Assembly (NCBI GenBank): GCA_946811185.2
Contig: OX328107.1
Location: 26,681,587-26,745,586 of the forward strand
Length of the DNA stretch: 64,000 nucleotides
Direction: 5' to 3'
From: Hippopus hippopus
Lineage: Eukaryota; Mollusca; Bivalvia; Cardiida; Cardiidae
The notes under the pieces are model-generated. The model made no database searches, was not told where the DNA came from, and saw only the letters and a list, made by a program, of their open reading frames with translations. The translations under genes were made by a program, and so were the position numbers. Below are positions 34,101 to 41,369 of the stretch, piece after piece (position 1 is the first letter of the stretch; every line of letters begins with the position of its first letter).

Positions 34101-34622
34101 AAAACTTGTGTCGGGGAACTGTCTTGTCGGGGAACTGTCTTGTCGGGGAACTGTCTTGTTCCCTATCGGTTACTATTACGAATCATGATTGATGATTCCT
34201 TTTTGAAGGTTAATGAAATTATGGAGTCTGAATAGCCTATTTATGTGATGCGAATTGCTATGTTGGCTGATCACATGTTGGCTGATCACATGTTGGCATC
34301 ACACATCCCGAGAAAATGTTAACAGACCCATGACTTGAATTTGAAGACTTGAACTGAGTCTGAACAGGGATCTTATATACATGTGTATATACGATCCCTG
34401 GTCTGAAGCAGTAAACTGTAAAGGAAGTTTGATAATCAACATTAATACGGACTCGTCATTTATGATAAAAAACATATAAAATCACCCTGAAACGGTACGA
34501 AGGGACGCACCAACAATTATCAAAAATTGTGTATGAAGTAGTAGCACAATTTGAATACCTTTTGGACGTCTACTTGTAGGTTTATCAGTGTCACCCGGAG
34601 TGCCTGGTGTTCCGTTCGCCAT
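24952..34622 (-). CDS. TMEM30A: CDC50/TMEM30 flippase beta subunit, complete
   Basis: CDC50 proteins pair with P4-ATPases, let them leave the ER, and are needed for phospholipid flipping to the cytosolic leaflet. The exons, in order, are 34559-34622, 30787-30920, 29377-29526, 27877-28087, 26523-26633, 25540-25764 and 24952-25121. Every junction is GT/AG, and the phases sum to 1,065 nt (354 residues; the human protein has 361). Recognised signatures: [19 protein letters not shown] before TM1 (residues about 43-63); [52 protein letters not shown]; and [19 protein letters not shown] in TM2 (about 326-348). The loop between is extracellular/lumenal, with several N-glycosylation sites (NNTS, NQTG, NLSS, NITY) and paired cysteines. 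Introns 1 to 6 all hold F1 elements. TMEM30A rather than 30B is my choice from its general role; orthology was not tested. Confidence 0.95.
25181..25345 (+). mobile_element. F1 MITE in TMEM30 intron 6
   Basis: TTAACTCCTTGACCTTTAGC, GCTTTTGAAAACATTGTGGG and GCTGGTAACCA, then a T-run replaces the second palindrome arm. Confidence 0.6.
25540..25764 (-). CDS. TMEM30A: TMEM30 exon 6
   Basis: 225 nt. It carries the most conserved block, [20 protein letters not shown], then RKLYRRV. Acceptor AATTTTCAG, donor GTAATT. Confidence 0.95.
26126..26165 (+). mobile_element. Pearl-like element head fragment
   Basis: AAAGAGGCCCATGAGGGCCTG matches the hairpin head of the element at 17361; the rest is unrecognisable. 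Confidence 0.45.
26365..26486 (+). mobile_element. F1 MITE, right half, TMEM30 intron 5
   Basis: ATTCCCACAATGTTTTCTGC, CTGCCAATGCTTTCAATTTT and a weak right tip before TTAA. Confidence 0.6.
26523..26633 (-). CDS. TMEM30A: TMEM30 exon 5
   Basis: 111 nt. It reads [11 protein letters not shown] and ends [16 protein letters not shown], the family's IAW..DK.VKF block. Donor GTAAGT. Confidence 0.93.
27032..27257 (+). mobile_element. F1 MITE, full length, TMEM30 intron 4
   Basis: 226 bp from TTAACCCTTTACCACACAATG to CTGGTAAAGTGTTAA. Intact palindrome centred on GGTAACC. Its right TTAA is also the left TTAA of the next copy. Confidence 0.9.
27254..27467 (-). mobile_element. F1 MITE sharing TTAA with its neighbour
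   Basis: TTAACTCTTCAACACACAAC to GAGGTAAAGGGTTAA. It lacks GAAAACATTGTGG on the left, so its palindrome arms are unequal. It faces the copy at 27032, making an inverted dimer. Confidence 0.85.
27500..27716 (-). mobile_element. F1 MITE, TMEM30 intron 4
   Basis: TTAACTACAATAACAACATT, TGTCCAAATTGTAAACATTTG, palindrome variant AATAATGGATACCAGCATTT, right end GAATTGGTTAA. Confidence 0.75.
27877..28087 (-). CDS. TMEM30A: TMEM30 exon 4
   Basis: 211 nt. It reads [20 protein letters not shown] then RSRDDSQL and [12 protein letters not shown]. Acceptor AATTTTACAG, donor GTAACT. Confidence 0.95.
28117..28315 (+). mobile_element. F1 MITE, shortened palindrome, TMEM30 intron 3
   Basis: GTAACCCTTTACCACACAATC to ATTTGGTAAAGATTTAA. 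Most of the centre is gone (AAAAGGAGCCTTTTCTCC). The last TTAA also starts an F4 element. Confidence 0.8.
28312..28632. mobile_element. F4 element, TMEM30 intron 3
   Basis: It starts TTAAAGGCACATCAGAGGCC and ends GTGAAACTTTAA (321 bp), sharing TTTCTGCCAGCAAATGGAATT with the copy near 7610. The first TTAA is shared with the preceding F1. Confidence 0.6.
28745..28919 (+). mobile_element. F1 MITE lacking most of the palindrome
   Basis: 175 bp. TTAACCCTTAACCACACAATC to TTTGGTAAAGAGTTCA. The left palindrome arm is deleted, leaving TTTTCCCACAATTTTTTC. Confidence 0.85.
29065..29235 (+). mobile_element. F1 MITE, right arm lost, TMEM30 intron 3
   Basis: TTAACTCTTTACCAAACAAGC, CCTTTCAAAACATTGCAGG and a diverged palindrome; the right side fades after CTCTTTCAGAG. 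Confidence 0.65.
29377..29526 (-). CDS. TMEM30A: TMEM30 exon 3
   Basis: 150 nt, exactly 50 codons. It reads [20 protein letters not shown], with cysteines ahead of [14 protein letters not shown], matching the family's C.C...F.L block. Donor GTAAGT. Confidence 0.95.
29572..29801 (-). mobile_element. F1 MITE, full length, TMEM30 intron 2
   Basis: TTAAGCCTTTCCCACATGAC to TGTGGTAAAGAGTTAA, with a palindrome centred on GGTTACC. Its right TTAA is shared with the next copy. Confidence 0.88.
29798..29955 (-). mobile_element. F1 MITE, truncated, sharing TTAA
   Basis: TTAAGCCTTTACCAAACATT, GAAAGCATTTGCAGACAACA, then a collapsed palindrome GGAGAGCATTTTCTCC. The right arm is missing. Confidence 0.75.
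30005..30065. mobile_element. F2 fragment
   Basis: AAAGTCTGATCTTGATCTACACGGTCC is half of the F2 palindrome, split as AAAGTCTGATCTTGATC and TACACGGTCC. Confidence 0.4.
30093..30295 (+). mobile_element. F1 MITE, TMEM30 intron 2
   Basis: CATCCCATGTTTTTGTGAACCC, ACATTTTGGGAAAAGGAG, GCTGGTAACCAGG, then a damaged second arm; right tip TCTGGTAAAGGCTTAA. Confidence 0.7.
30349..30425 (+). mobile_element. F1 MITE, left arm
   Basis: TTAACTCTTTACTAGACAATT to GCTTTTGAAAGCTTTACG; it stops before the palindrome. Confidence 0.6.
30487..30717 (-). mobile_element. F1 MITE, diverged, TMEM30 intron 2
   Basis: TTAACTCTTTACCAGATAAC to TGTGGTCAGAAGTTAA. The palindrome is decayed (ATGGTGGTTTCCAGCAC). Confidence 0.75.
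30787..30920 (-). CDS. TMEM30A: TMEM30 exon 2, TM1
   Basis: 134 nt. [20 protein letters not shown] then [19 protein letters not shown]. Acceptor TGATTTCCAG, donor GTAAGT. Confidence 0.96.
30950..31311. mobile_element. F4 element, full length, TMEM30 intron 1
   Basis: It starts TTAAAGGCCCAGTAGAGGCC and ends TATTGTCACTTTAA (362 bp). The halves are related inverted sequences (TTAGTCGCTGGCAGAAAAAG against CTCCGTCAGCGACTAA). The right TTAA is shared with the F1 at 31308. Confidence 0.75.
31308..31535 (-). mobile_element. F1 MITE, full length, TMEM30 intron 1
   Basis: TTAACTCTTACCAAACGAC to TGTGGTATAGGGTTAA. Palindrome centred on GGTTACC with minor changes. Confidence 0.85.
31538..31765 (+). mobile_element. 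F1 MITE remnant around a SINE
   Basis: The left tip AACTCTTTACC at 31542 and the right part CACCAGCATTTCCTCC / TCACGATGCTTTCC are separated by a SINE-2 fragment. Confidence 0.5.
31557..31668 (+). mobile_element. SINE-2 fragment
   Basis: Box B-like GGTTTGAATCCCC followed by AACTGATGATAGTCATT, the family core. Confidence 0.55.
31874..32098 (+). mobile_element. F1 MITE, full length, TMEM30 intron 1
   Basis: CTAAACCCTTTACCACACAATC to TTTGGTAAGGAGTTAA. The palindrome shows a left-arm change, TACTGG. Confidence 0.88.
32297..32525 (+). mobile_element. F1 MITE, full length, TMEM30 intron 1
   Basis: 229 bp, TTAACCCTTTTCTCCACAATG to CTGGTAAAGGGTTAA; palindrome centre GGTAATTAGC. Confidence 0.88.
32967..33085. 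mobile_element. F2 MITE, partial, TMEM30 intron 1
   Basis: TTAACTCTGTCATTACCAATG at the left, GATCAAGATCTGACTGCATAG and TCTAATCTTGGATCCACAC at the centre. Confidence 0.5.
33110..33200. repeat. Short tandem CAAGAGTC units
   Basis: CCAAGAGTCATTGACTCTTGG is a small palindrome; then TCAAGAGTCAAAATGG, CCAAGAGTCTAATAG and CCAAGGGTCAAAATT repeat about every 20 bases. Confidence 0.5.
33385..33540 (-). mobile_element. F1 MITE, left half, TMEM30 intron 1
   Basis: CTGTTTACCAAACAACAAAAAC and ACATTTGCAGACGACAATTC to GGGAGAAAATAAAGG. Confidence 0.6.
33545..34550. other. Rest of TMEM30 intron 1
   Basis: No listed family is recognised except the short tandem repeat at 34111. No additional exon was seen. 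Confidence 0.4.
34111..34158. repeat. Three perfect 16-bp tandem units
   Basis: TCGGGGAACTGTCTTG is repeated three times without change, with diverged GGGAACTGTCTC-type words just upstream (34055-34100). Confidence 0.85.
34559..34622 (-). CDS. TMEM30A: TMEM30 exon 1, start codon
   Basis: 64 nt. ATG at 34622 in the context GAAAATGGC. It reads [20 protein letters not shown] and K, a polar cytosolic tail as in the family. Donor GTATTC. Confidence 0.92.
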
Positions 34623-34629
34623 TTTCTAA

Positions 34630-35260
34630 TAATATTTAGCTGTCGGTGTTTCATGGAAATGGCACATCATAAAAGTCAGCCGTGCATCAATTTAGAAAAA
34701 TCAATCTGAATTAGATTTACTTCGAGTCAGTTACATGATATTTTCTTGGCACTTTTTCAATTTATAAGTCAGTCGATCTATTTTCAAGCTAGCATGAGAT
34801 CCGGTAGAATATACTGTTTCGCAAAGAAAAAGAAAACGTCTGCATATTTGATAAAGGGAGGTAAATCTTCCTTTTTGAACGCAAAAGGTGTGCCAATAGT
34901 TCATAAAACAGGACACACTATTTGGGGTAAATAGTGATCTGATACATGTACATATACTTAGTTGTTTATATACTCTGATTTAGGTCGATGCGCTTGCAAA
35001 TTGGTAGAACTGATCTTGAAAGTGAACAATCAATCTACTAAGAAAATACACGTACAGCTATGTTTTTATAATTAAAAGCGGGTATATTAATTAGGTATTT
35101 TCATTTTATTCTATCCAGATTTTAGAAATTTAGATTAGATTTAGATCTATTTTATTTTATTCTAGATCTCTTTTATTTTTAAAGTTTCCAGTTTTTTTGG
35201 GTGGGATAAAATAGTGAGTTATTACTGCATCTAATCTGTTATTCTGTCATTGCTAGACAC
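34630..35260. other. 5' side of TMEM30, nothing specific
   Basis: The promoter must lie here, but no TATA box or CpG-rich block stands out. No repeat is recognised. Confidence 0.35.
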
Positions 35261-35269
35261 AAGATGTGT

Positions 35270-35360
35270 TGATAATAAACTTGCCGACATTGTAGATCTA
35301 GATCAAGATCAGACTGCATATACTGTGCAGATCTACATCTACACTGTCAAAAATAATATT
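35270..35360. mobile_element. F2 palindrome copy
   Basis: GTAGATCTAGATCAAGATCAG, then GTGCAGATCTACATCTACACTGTC split by ATACT; no clear ends. Confidence 0.45.
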
Positions 35361-35439
35361 TTGTGACTTAGTCTGGCTAATTAATAAATTATGTAGATTT
35401 ATAAAAACAAGGATTTTTTTTATGTTTAAAAGTGTTGCC

Positions 35440-35550
35440 CATTTACTTTACCAAGATCAGGGATCGTATATACACATATCCCTGCCTAGATCAAACTCAC
35501 TGCACAGGATCTGCAGTCTCGTCAGAGATCTACATTGTGAGATGTCTTGT
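35440..35550. mobile_element. F2 palindrome copy
   Basis: AAGATCAGGGATCGTATATAC and GATCTGCAGTCTCGTCAG AGATCTACATTGTGAG; diverged. Confidence 0.4.
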
Positions 35551-35599
35551 GACTTAGTCTTGCTAAGTAAGAAATTATGCCAAATTACAAAAACAAATG

Positions 35600-35600
35600 A

Positions 35601-35632
<32 letters not shown>
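35600..35632. repeat. (GT)n microsatellite
   Basis: About 14 uninterrupted GT pairs beginning at TTGTGTG, followed by imperfect GTTTATGTGTGTATG. Confidence 0.9.
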
Positions 35633-35633
<1 letters not shown>

Positions 35634-35659
35634 ATGTGTGTATGTAAAATTGTAGCCCT

Positions 35660-35919
35660 TTCACTTTACCAAACAACAGAAATTTGACTTGTCCAAATTG
35701 AAAGCATTTGCAGACGACATATAAACAGTGGCTTAAATGATGCCAATTTACTGTGACAAAGTAGAAAACGTTGCTGGTTACCAGCATTTTCTCCTTTTCC
35801 TTCAATGTTTTCTTCCCTTACACAAAAGAATTCCATATTTTGAGCAAGAATAAATAATATCCTCTGCAAGTACATTCAGTACAGAATGATTCTAAAACTG
35901 TTGTTTGGTAAATAGTTGA
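35660..35919. mobile_element. F1, symmetric copy: both ends are the right arm
   Basis: The left arm reads ACCAAACAACAGAAATTTG, GAAAGCATTTGCAGACGACA. The right arm reads CCTCTGCAAGTACATTCAG, CTAAAACTGTTGTTTGGTAA, the inverse of the same arm. The CACACAATCC arm is absent from both ends. It is the reciprocal of the copy at 21724. The last bases TTGA are shared with the next F1. Confidence 0.8.
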
Positions 35920-36120
35920 TTCTTCACCACATGCAAAGTCTTACACTTTTCTATCTTGGAAGCATTAAATTTTTCAATTGACAAATCAAACATGGCTCAG
36001 ATGATACCATTTTGGGTGTGTGGGAGAAGAAAACACTGTGGGAAAAGGAGAAAATGCTGGTAACCAGCATTTTCTCCTTTACCCACAGTGTTGTTAAGAA
36101 CTTTTATCCTCAGAGCCCTG
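35916..36120 (-). mobile_element. F1 MITE
   Basis: TTGATTCTTCACCACATGC, AAACACTGTGGGAAAAGG, an intact palindrome (centre GGTAACC), CTCAGAGCCCTGAAC. Confidence 0.7.
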
Positions 36121-36942
36121 AACCCTTAAGCTGCTAAGCGCGACTTTAGGACCTTTTGTGGACAGTGTAGCTCAAGATCAGACTGCACAGAATGCGGTCT
36201 GATCTTGAATCTACACTGTCCGATACGGAGATGTTTTTCCCCAAATTATAACTTTTGACATAGCAACATTTGGGGTTTTTAGCTCCACTAGCCATAGGCC
36301 AGAGAGCTATTGTCATGGCGTTGTGTCCGTCGTGCGTCCGTCCGTCCGTCTGTCCGTTCGTGCGTGCGTCCGTAAACTTTTTCTTTAAAAAACTTCTCCT
36401 CAGAAACTATTGACTGGATTTTTACCAAATTTCACAGGAATGTTCCTTTGGTGGTCCTCTTTCAAATTCCTTCAAATAATTGTGTTCCATGAAGAATTCT
36501 GGTTGCCATGGCAACCAAAGTAAAAAACCTTTAAAAATCTTCTCCTCCCAAACCGCTATTTGGATAGCATTATTATTTTGCAGGAATGTTCCTTAGATAC
36601 AGGTTTACAGAATTCCTTAAAAAAAAAAAGATCTGTCAAAAAACATGGCTTTTATGGGAGACTCATTTTCCGTTTATGGTATAAAGTAAAATCTTTGAAA
36701 AATTTCTTCTCTAAAACTATTCATTGGATTTCATTGTTGTTTTGCAGGTAAGTTCCTATGGTGGTTGTCTACCAAATTGTTTCTTCAGTGAGCTAAAATG
36801 CAGGATTGAATGATAATTGTTAAAAACTTCCTTTCGCCATTATAGAAATATCAGGCCTGTGGAGCGATACAGGCGCTCAAGCGCCTCTAGTTACTCTTAG
36901 CTTGAAAGTTTAATTGCATTTATTTAGCAGGATAAGGGTTAA
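36119..36942. mobile_element. F2 MITE split by a pearl-like element
   Basis: The left part is CCCTTAAGCTGCTAAGCGCG, GATCAAGATCAGACTGCACA, CGGTCTGATCTTGAATCTAC, ACTGTCCGATACGGAGATG. The right part after the insert is TATTTAGCAGGATAAGGGTTAA. The order matches the intact copy at 15499. Confidence 0.8.
36279..36890 (-). mobile_element. Pearl-like element, inverted copy of 4972-5597
   Basis: 612 bp, beginning TTAGCTCCACTAGCCATAGG and ending AGGCGCTCAAGCGCCTCTAG. It is nearly the reverse complement of the insert in the mariner transposase, including its microsatellite and its T-run/A-run. The similarity implies the two copies are young. Confidence 0.85.
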
Positions 36943-36997
36943 AAACACAGTTTTGTGATTTCTTGGTTAAGGATCAAAGAAAAGAGTTTGTTTAAGA

Positions 36998-37091
36998 TCT
37001 GCTGGTCACTAGCATTTTCTCCATTTCCAACAATGTTTTCTGACGCCTTCTCTGAGTCATTAAAATTCGAGATTATGTGGTAAAGGGTTAA
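36998..37091 (-). mobile_element. F1 MITE, right half
   Basis: TGCTGGTCACTAGCATTTTC to TATGTGGTAAAGGGTTAA; the left arm is absent. Confidence 0.65.
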
Positions 37092-37224
37092 CAGACATAG
37101 GCTGTAAATGTAAAACATACAAGTTAAGCTATATCCTGCTGAAATACTAAAATCAAATTTTCAATCTGATAGTAAAAAACCCAAATACATGTATTGCTAT
37201 TTCAAAGTTATATTTTGTGGAATA

Positions 37225-37356
37225 ATATCTCCTAATAGCAGCCTAAGGGTTAATTCATTTCTTTGGGCAACAGCACCTGGAAAAAAAAATTTGGATATTG
37301 AAGATCAAAGATCAGACTGTACCTTCTGTGACCTTAGTCTGATCTTGACCCTTAAC
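37225..37356. mobile_element. F2 fragments
   Basis: AGCAGCCTAAGGGTTAATTC is an F2-like end; GAAGATCAAAGATCAGACTG and CCTTAGTCTGATCTTGACCC form the palindrome. Confidence 0.45.
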
Positions 37357-37790
37357 CCTTTCCATACAACAAAATTTTAGACCCTTTACTAGACAACACA
37401 TACATTTTTAAGCTGTCAAAATTGAAAACATTTGCAGACAGCATATTATATGTGGCTTGAATGATGGAATTTGTCCTTGATATGGTAGAAAACATTATGG
37501 GAAAAGGAGACAATGCTGATAACCAGCAGTTTCTCCCTTTTCCACAATGTTTTCAAAAGGCCTCTTTCACAGGGTCATGAAAACTCAGGATTGTGTGTTA
37601 AGGGATTAATAGAATTTGCAGATGACAAACTAAATGTGGTCCTTATAACTGGCATTGTCTTTGGAAGAGCAGAAAATATTGTACATGAGAAAAGGAGAAA
37701 ATGCTTGTTACCAACATTTTCTGCTTTTCCCACAATGTTTTCAAAAAGCCTTTTCTTCAAGTCTGCAAAAAACTCATGTTTCTGAACATG
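37352..37790 (-). mobile_element. F1 MITE, outer copy of a nest
   Basis: The left tip TTAACCCTTTCCATACAAC at 37352 and the continuation GAATTTGCAGATGACAAAC (37611 on) flank an inner copy. The right end fades after GCCTTTTCTTCAAG. Confidence 0.6.
37378..37609 (-). mobile_element. F1 MITE, inner copy
   Basis: GACCCTTTACTAGACAAC to GTGTGTTAAGGGATTAA; palindrome diverged (GCTGATAACCAGC). The right junction falls at the outer copy's TTGA-type site (TTAA, then TAGAATTTGCAG). Confidence 0.65.
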
Positions 37791-38025
37791 TATTAAAGCA
37801 TCAAACAATTCTTTGTTTTTAAGTAAAGAGGTATCCTTAAACCATTGATGGACAGGGAGAACATTTTCTTCTTTTTCCCACAAGTTTTATCACCTTTTCA
37901 TTAGCACCTTTACTATAATTTTTTGTCTTTATTCGCCTTCAGTAAGGACATGTTAAAAATTATTTTGTCTGGTGAAGAGTTAATTCGCCTTGAAGAAAAT
38001 ATTTCTGGTTCATTGAAGCAAATTA

Positions 38026-38262
38026 TTAAAACTTTACCAGATGACAAAATTTTAGGCCAGTCTTAACTGCAATCCTTGACAGACAACAAAATCAGTGTGA
38101 CCCAAAAATTGAAATTTGTTGTTGGAAGGGTAGAAAACATTGTAAGGAAAGGAAAAATACTGGTTACCAGTATTTTCTTCTTTTTTTCACAATGTTTTCA
38201 AAAGCCTTCTTCTTCAAGGTTAATAATGCTCAGGATCGTTAGGTACATGTAAAGGGTTTTTG
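38026..38262 (-). mobile_element. F1 MITE with paired arm changes
   Basis: TTAAAACTTTACCAGATGAC to TACATGTAAAGGG. The palindrome core reads ATACTGGTTACCAGTAT: consensus GC has become AC on the left and GT on the right. Confidence 0.8.
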
Positions 38263-38576
38263 TAAGGTTACATCCGGAAAGGAATTGTTTACATTTTTTG
38301 TCAAGTTTGCCATACTCACCTGACTTTAAAAAGTCAAAACAGCTGATATATCTTCAGAATGACAAGGATCACTTTGTAAAGCGGACACGAGTGAAAGCCA
38401 TTACAATTGAGGAATAGATATATAGGTATTTATTAGATACTTGATTTGTTTGTAAAATTTTTCATGATTTCTTCTGCTGGAAATACTTTAATGTTTATAC
38501 TGTCTCAATATAAGGCAAATGATGACATTGTGACATCAGAGATATTTTCTATCAAGCAGAAGATAACTGTATGCTA

Positions 38577-38805
38577 GTTCTTTACCAATTGAAAGAAAAA
38601 AATTTAGACTGATCCAAATTCGAAGCATTTGCAGACGACAATTTAAACATTGGACAAGTTATGAAATTTGTCGTTGAAAGGGTAGAAAACGTTGTGGAAA
38701 AAGGAGAAAATGGTGGTTACCAGCATTTCCTCCTTTTCCTACTATGTTTTGAAAACTCCTTTTTCTTGGGGTCGTTAAAACTAGGGATTGTGTGGCAAAG
38801 GGTAA
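38577..38805 (-). mobile_element. F1 MITE, nearly full length
   Basis: GTTCTTTACCAATTGAAAG to TGTGGCAAAGGGTAAAG; palindrome intact apart from ATGGTGG. Confidence 0.8.
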
Positions 38806-38959
38806 AGAGCTTTATTATTCTGTAGCAGGCTTTGAAAATATTTGCTTGTACTTCTTTTTCCACAGTGTTATCTTTACTTTCAGTCATGTTTTCCTTTCTC
38901 TACCTGCTCTCTTTTTCCTATTGTATGAGTATATATAAGCCTTTTACCTCCATGGGCAA

Positions 38960-39015
38960 CACACAGCTTTTGCCTACACTATAGAACAAGATCAGACTCT
39001 ACAGAACCTGCCATG
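38960..39015. mobile_element. F2 fragment
   Basis: GAACAAGATCAGACTCTACAG and CTGCCATGGATCTTGTG. Confidence 0.4.
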
Positions 39016-39393
39016 GATCTTGTGATTACTGGTATATTAGGTGCATTTTGATTCTGGAAAATGACAAGAAATCTGCCATGAAATAATCATTATTAAGGAT
39101 CTTTATTTCATCAAGTAATAATAATTCTTCTGTCTTCATGCCAAATGTTGCCTCTGACAGTTACAGGGTTGTATAAATTGTGACTGATGGAAAATACATA
39201 ATTTCATTTTCTGGAGGCCATCAAAGAGATCATTGTTGTTACTTTTCCAGTTTTAAATTGAAGATTCAATATAATTATGTAATCGTCCCTTTTATGATAC
39301 ATATTTGTAATTTATCTATGTTTACACATCTGACCAAATTCTGAACCATTCTATCATCTATCAGATTTAAAAAGCATTTAAAAAGAAAAAGAG

Positions 39394-39619
39394 TTGAATT
39401 CTTTACCAAACAACAAAATTTTTGACATGTCCAAATTGAAAGTACATTTATTTGCAGGCAACAAATCAAATGCCACTGAAGTGATGGAATTTGCTCTTGA
39501 AAATTGAGAAGAGTGGGAGAAGAAAAAATGCTGGTAACCTTTTTTCTTTTTCCAACAATGTTTTCAAAAAGACCTTTTCCAGGGTTGTTAAAACTCGGGA
39601 TTGTTTAGTAAAGGTTTAA
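39394..39619 (-). mobile_element. F1 MITE
   Basis: TTGAATTCTTTACCAAACAAC to TTTAGTAAAGGTTTAA; the second palindrome arm is mostly deleted. Confidence 0.75.
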
Positions 39620-39664
39620 TCCTGTATTTTACAATCACTTGTTACTAGTATTAGGACCATGGGA

Positions 39665-39666
<2 letters not shown>

Positions 39667-39705
<39 letters not shown>

Positions 39706-39760
39706 ATAAATGTTAGCATTACATTGCTATCAACACTATTTCAGTCATATCACTGCTACA
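39667..39760 (-). mobile_element. SINE tail with (TGAT)n
   Basis: About nine TGAT units, then AACACTATTTCAGTCATATCA, the inverse of the GATATGACTGAAATAATGTT tail seen in the SINEs. Confidence 0.55.
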
Positions 39761-39865
39761 GCTCACTTTTCCTTGCATGTCCTTGGCCCATATTCATCAG
39801 CCATTCTAAATTCTTAGGTTTATTTAACATTTCGAAAGTAACACAATTCCAATCAGAATCAGTAA

Positions 39866-39935
39866 TTCCTCCTTTTCCTACAATGTTTTCTACCCATTCA
39901 AAGACCTATTTCTTCTTTTGAGTCACAAAGTACAT
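39866..39935 (+). mobile_element. F1 MITE, right-arm fragment
   Basis: CTCCTTTTCCTACAATGTTTTC, CCATTCAAAGACC, TTTTGAGTCACA; no tips. Confidence 0.5.
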
Positions 39936-39951
39936 GTAAGATAAGTTTTAT

Positions 39952-40180
39952 TTAACCCTTTACTACACTATACCGACTTTTAATGACCCTGAGACAGACG
40001 GCTTTTCAAAAGGTTGTGGGAAAAGGAGAAAATGCTGGTAACCAGCATTTTCTCCTTTTCCCACAATGTTTTCCACCCTATCAGGAACAAATTTTGTCAT
40101 TTGGGCCACCTTTAATTTGTCGTCTGCAAATACTTTGAATTTGGAACAGTCGAAAATTTTGTTGTCTGGTAAAGAGTTAA
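39952..40180 (+). mobile_element. F1 MITE, full length
   Basis: 229 bp, TTAACCCTTTACTACACTATA to CTGGTAAAGAGTTAA; palindrome intact, centre GGTAACC. Confidence 0.9.
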
Positions 40181-40349
40181 TCATTTTAGAAGAGAGGCTA
40201 AGGAAAACATTGTTCGAAAGAAGTGATTGTTTGGTACAATTGTTTTGTACAAGGAATTCTTCCCTATTCCACTTTTTTTCCATGGCAATTAAACTGTTAT
40301 TTCCTTTACTTCAAATGATTCTTCTTTCAGTGATTTATCTTCAGTGTTT

Positions 40350-40827
40350 CAATGAACTCTTTACCAGGCAACACAAATTTGGACTGGTCCAAACTCAAAG
40401 TATTAGCAGACAACAAACAAATACTAGTATGAGTCACATAATGGAGTTTGTCTTTAAATGGGTAGAAAACATTGTAGAAAAAGGAGAAAATGCTCGAAAA
40501 CAGCATTTTCTCACAATGTTTTCAAAAGGCTTTTTCCTTTTGGTTGTCAAGGGGTTCTGTGTGGCTCAGTGGTAAAGTATAGGACTCTTGACCTGGGGGC
40601 CTAGTGCTTGAGCCTCGCTGGCTTCACTGGGTTTTTCACAGGAATGTCCTTTGGCAAGACACTTTAGAGCCCTAACCTAGTACTGGTGAAACCCAGGAAA
40701 ATATGAATATGTGAGCTAGCACAGTGATATGACCGAAATAATGTTGAAAACAGCATAAAATACCATTCAAACAAACAAACAAATCCTTTGGGTTGTTACA
40801 ACAGGGATTTGTTTGTTGAAGGGTTAA
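40350..40827 (-). mobile_element. F1 MITE interrupted by a SINE
   Basis: GAACTCTTTACCAGGCAAC at the left, GGGATTTGTTTGTTGAAGGGTTAA at the right (21 bases or fewer shown in parts). The palindrome is shortened (CGAAAACAG). Confidence 0.75.
40551..40784 (+). mobile_element. SINE-1 (tRNA-headed)
   Basis: TTCTGTGTGGCTCAGTGGTA (box A), GTGCTTGAGCC (box B), TTCACTGGGTTTTTCACAGG, TGATATGACCGAAATAATG, CAAA-type tail. The imperfect flanking duplication is CCTTTTGGTTGTCA / CCTTTGGGTTGTTA. Confidence 0.85.
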
Positions 40828-40936
40828 AAAGGCAGGTTTATGAAAATATATGATATTCAATATATACAGAGGTCAAGTTAGATATAAATCCAATCAAGTA
40901 ATGTAAATATAGTTCTGGGATTAAACTATTCACCCT

Positions 40937-41165
40937 TTAACCTTTTACCACACAATCCAGAGATTTGATGATCCTGAAGAAGGCTTTTGAAAACATTGTT
41001 GGAAAAGGAGAAAATGCTGGTTACCAGCATTTTCTCCTTTTCCCACAATGTTTTCTATCCTGCCAACAACAAATTTGATTTTTTGAGTCACATATTTTTT
41101 TGTTTTCTGCAAATGCTTTCAATTTGGACAAGTCTGTTTTAAAGTTTTATTGTTTGGTGAAGAGA
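40937..41165 (+). mobile_element. F1 MITE, nearly full length
   Basis: TTAACCTTTTACCACACAATC to TTTGGTGAAGAGAA; palindrome intact with centre GGTTACC. Confidence 0.85.
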
Positions 41166-41199
41166 ATTTGCTTCACACATTATTTAGCGACTTTGCCAA

Positions 41200-41262
41200 T
41201 AAAGAAGTCAGGATCAGACTACACAGGGTATGCTATCAACCATGGATCTACACTGTCAGGTA
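41200..41262. mobile_element. F2 fragment
   Basis: GTCAGGATCAGACTACACAG and CCATGGATCTACACTGTC. Confidence 0.45.
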
Positions 41263-41369
41263 TTTTAAGCGAAAACTAGTCAAAACTTGTCATGATATTT
41301 CAATCTTTGGGTCTTTCCTTGTTGTTGAAATTGGCCATTCTATTCATTATTAGCCTCATGAATACAAGT

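Noticed and set aside
36560..36751. 63-codon plus-strand frame
   Set aside because: Lies within the inverted pearl-like element; the corresponding stretch at 4972-5597 is not open in the same way.
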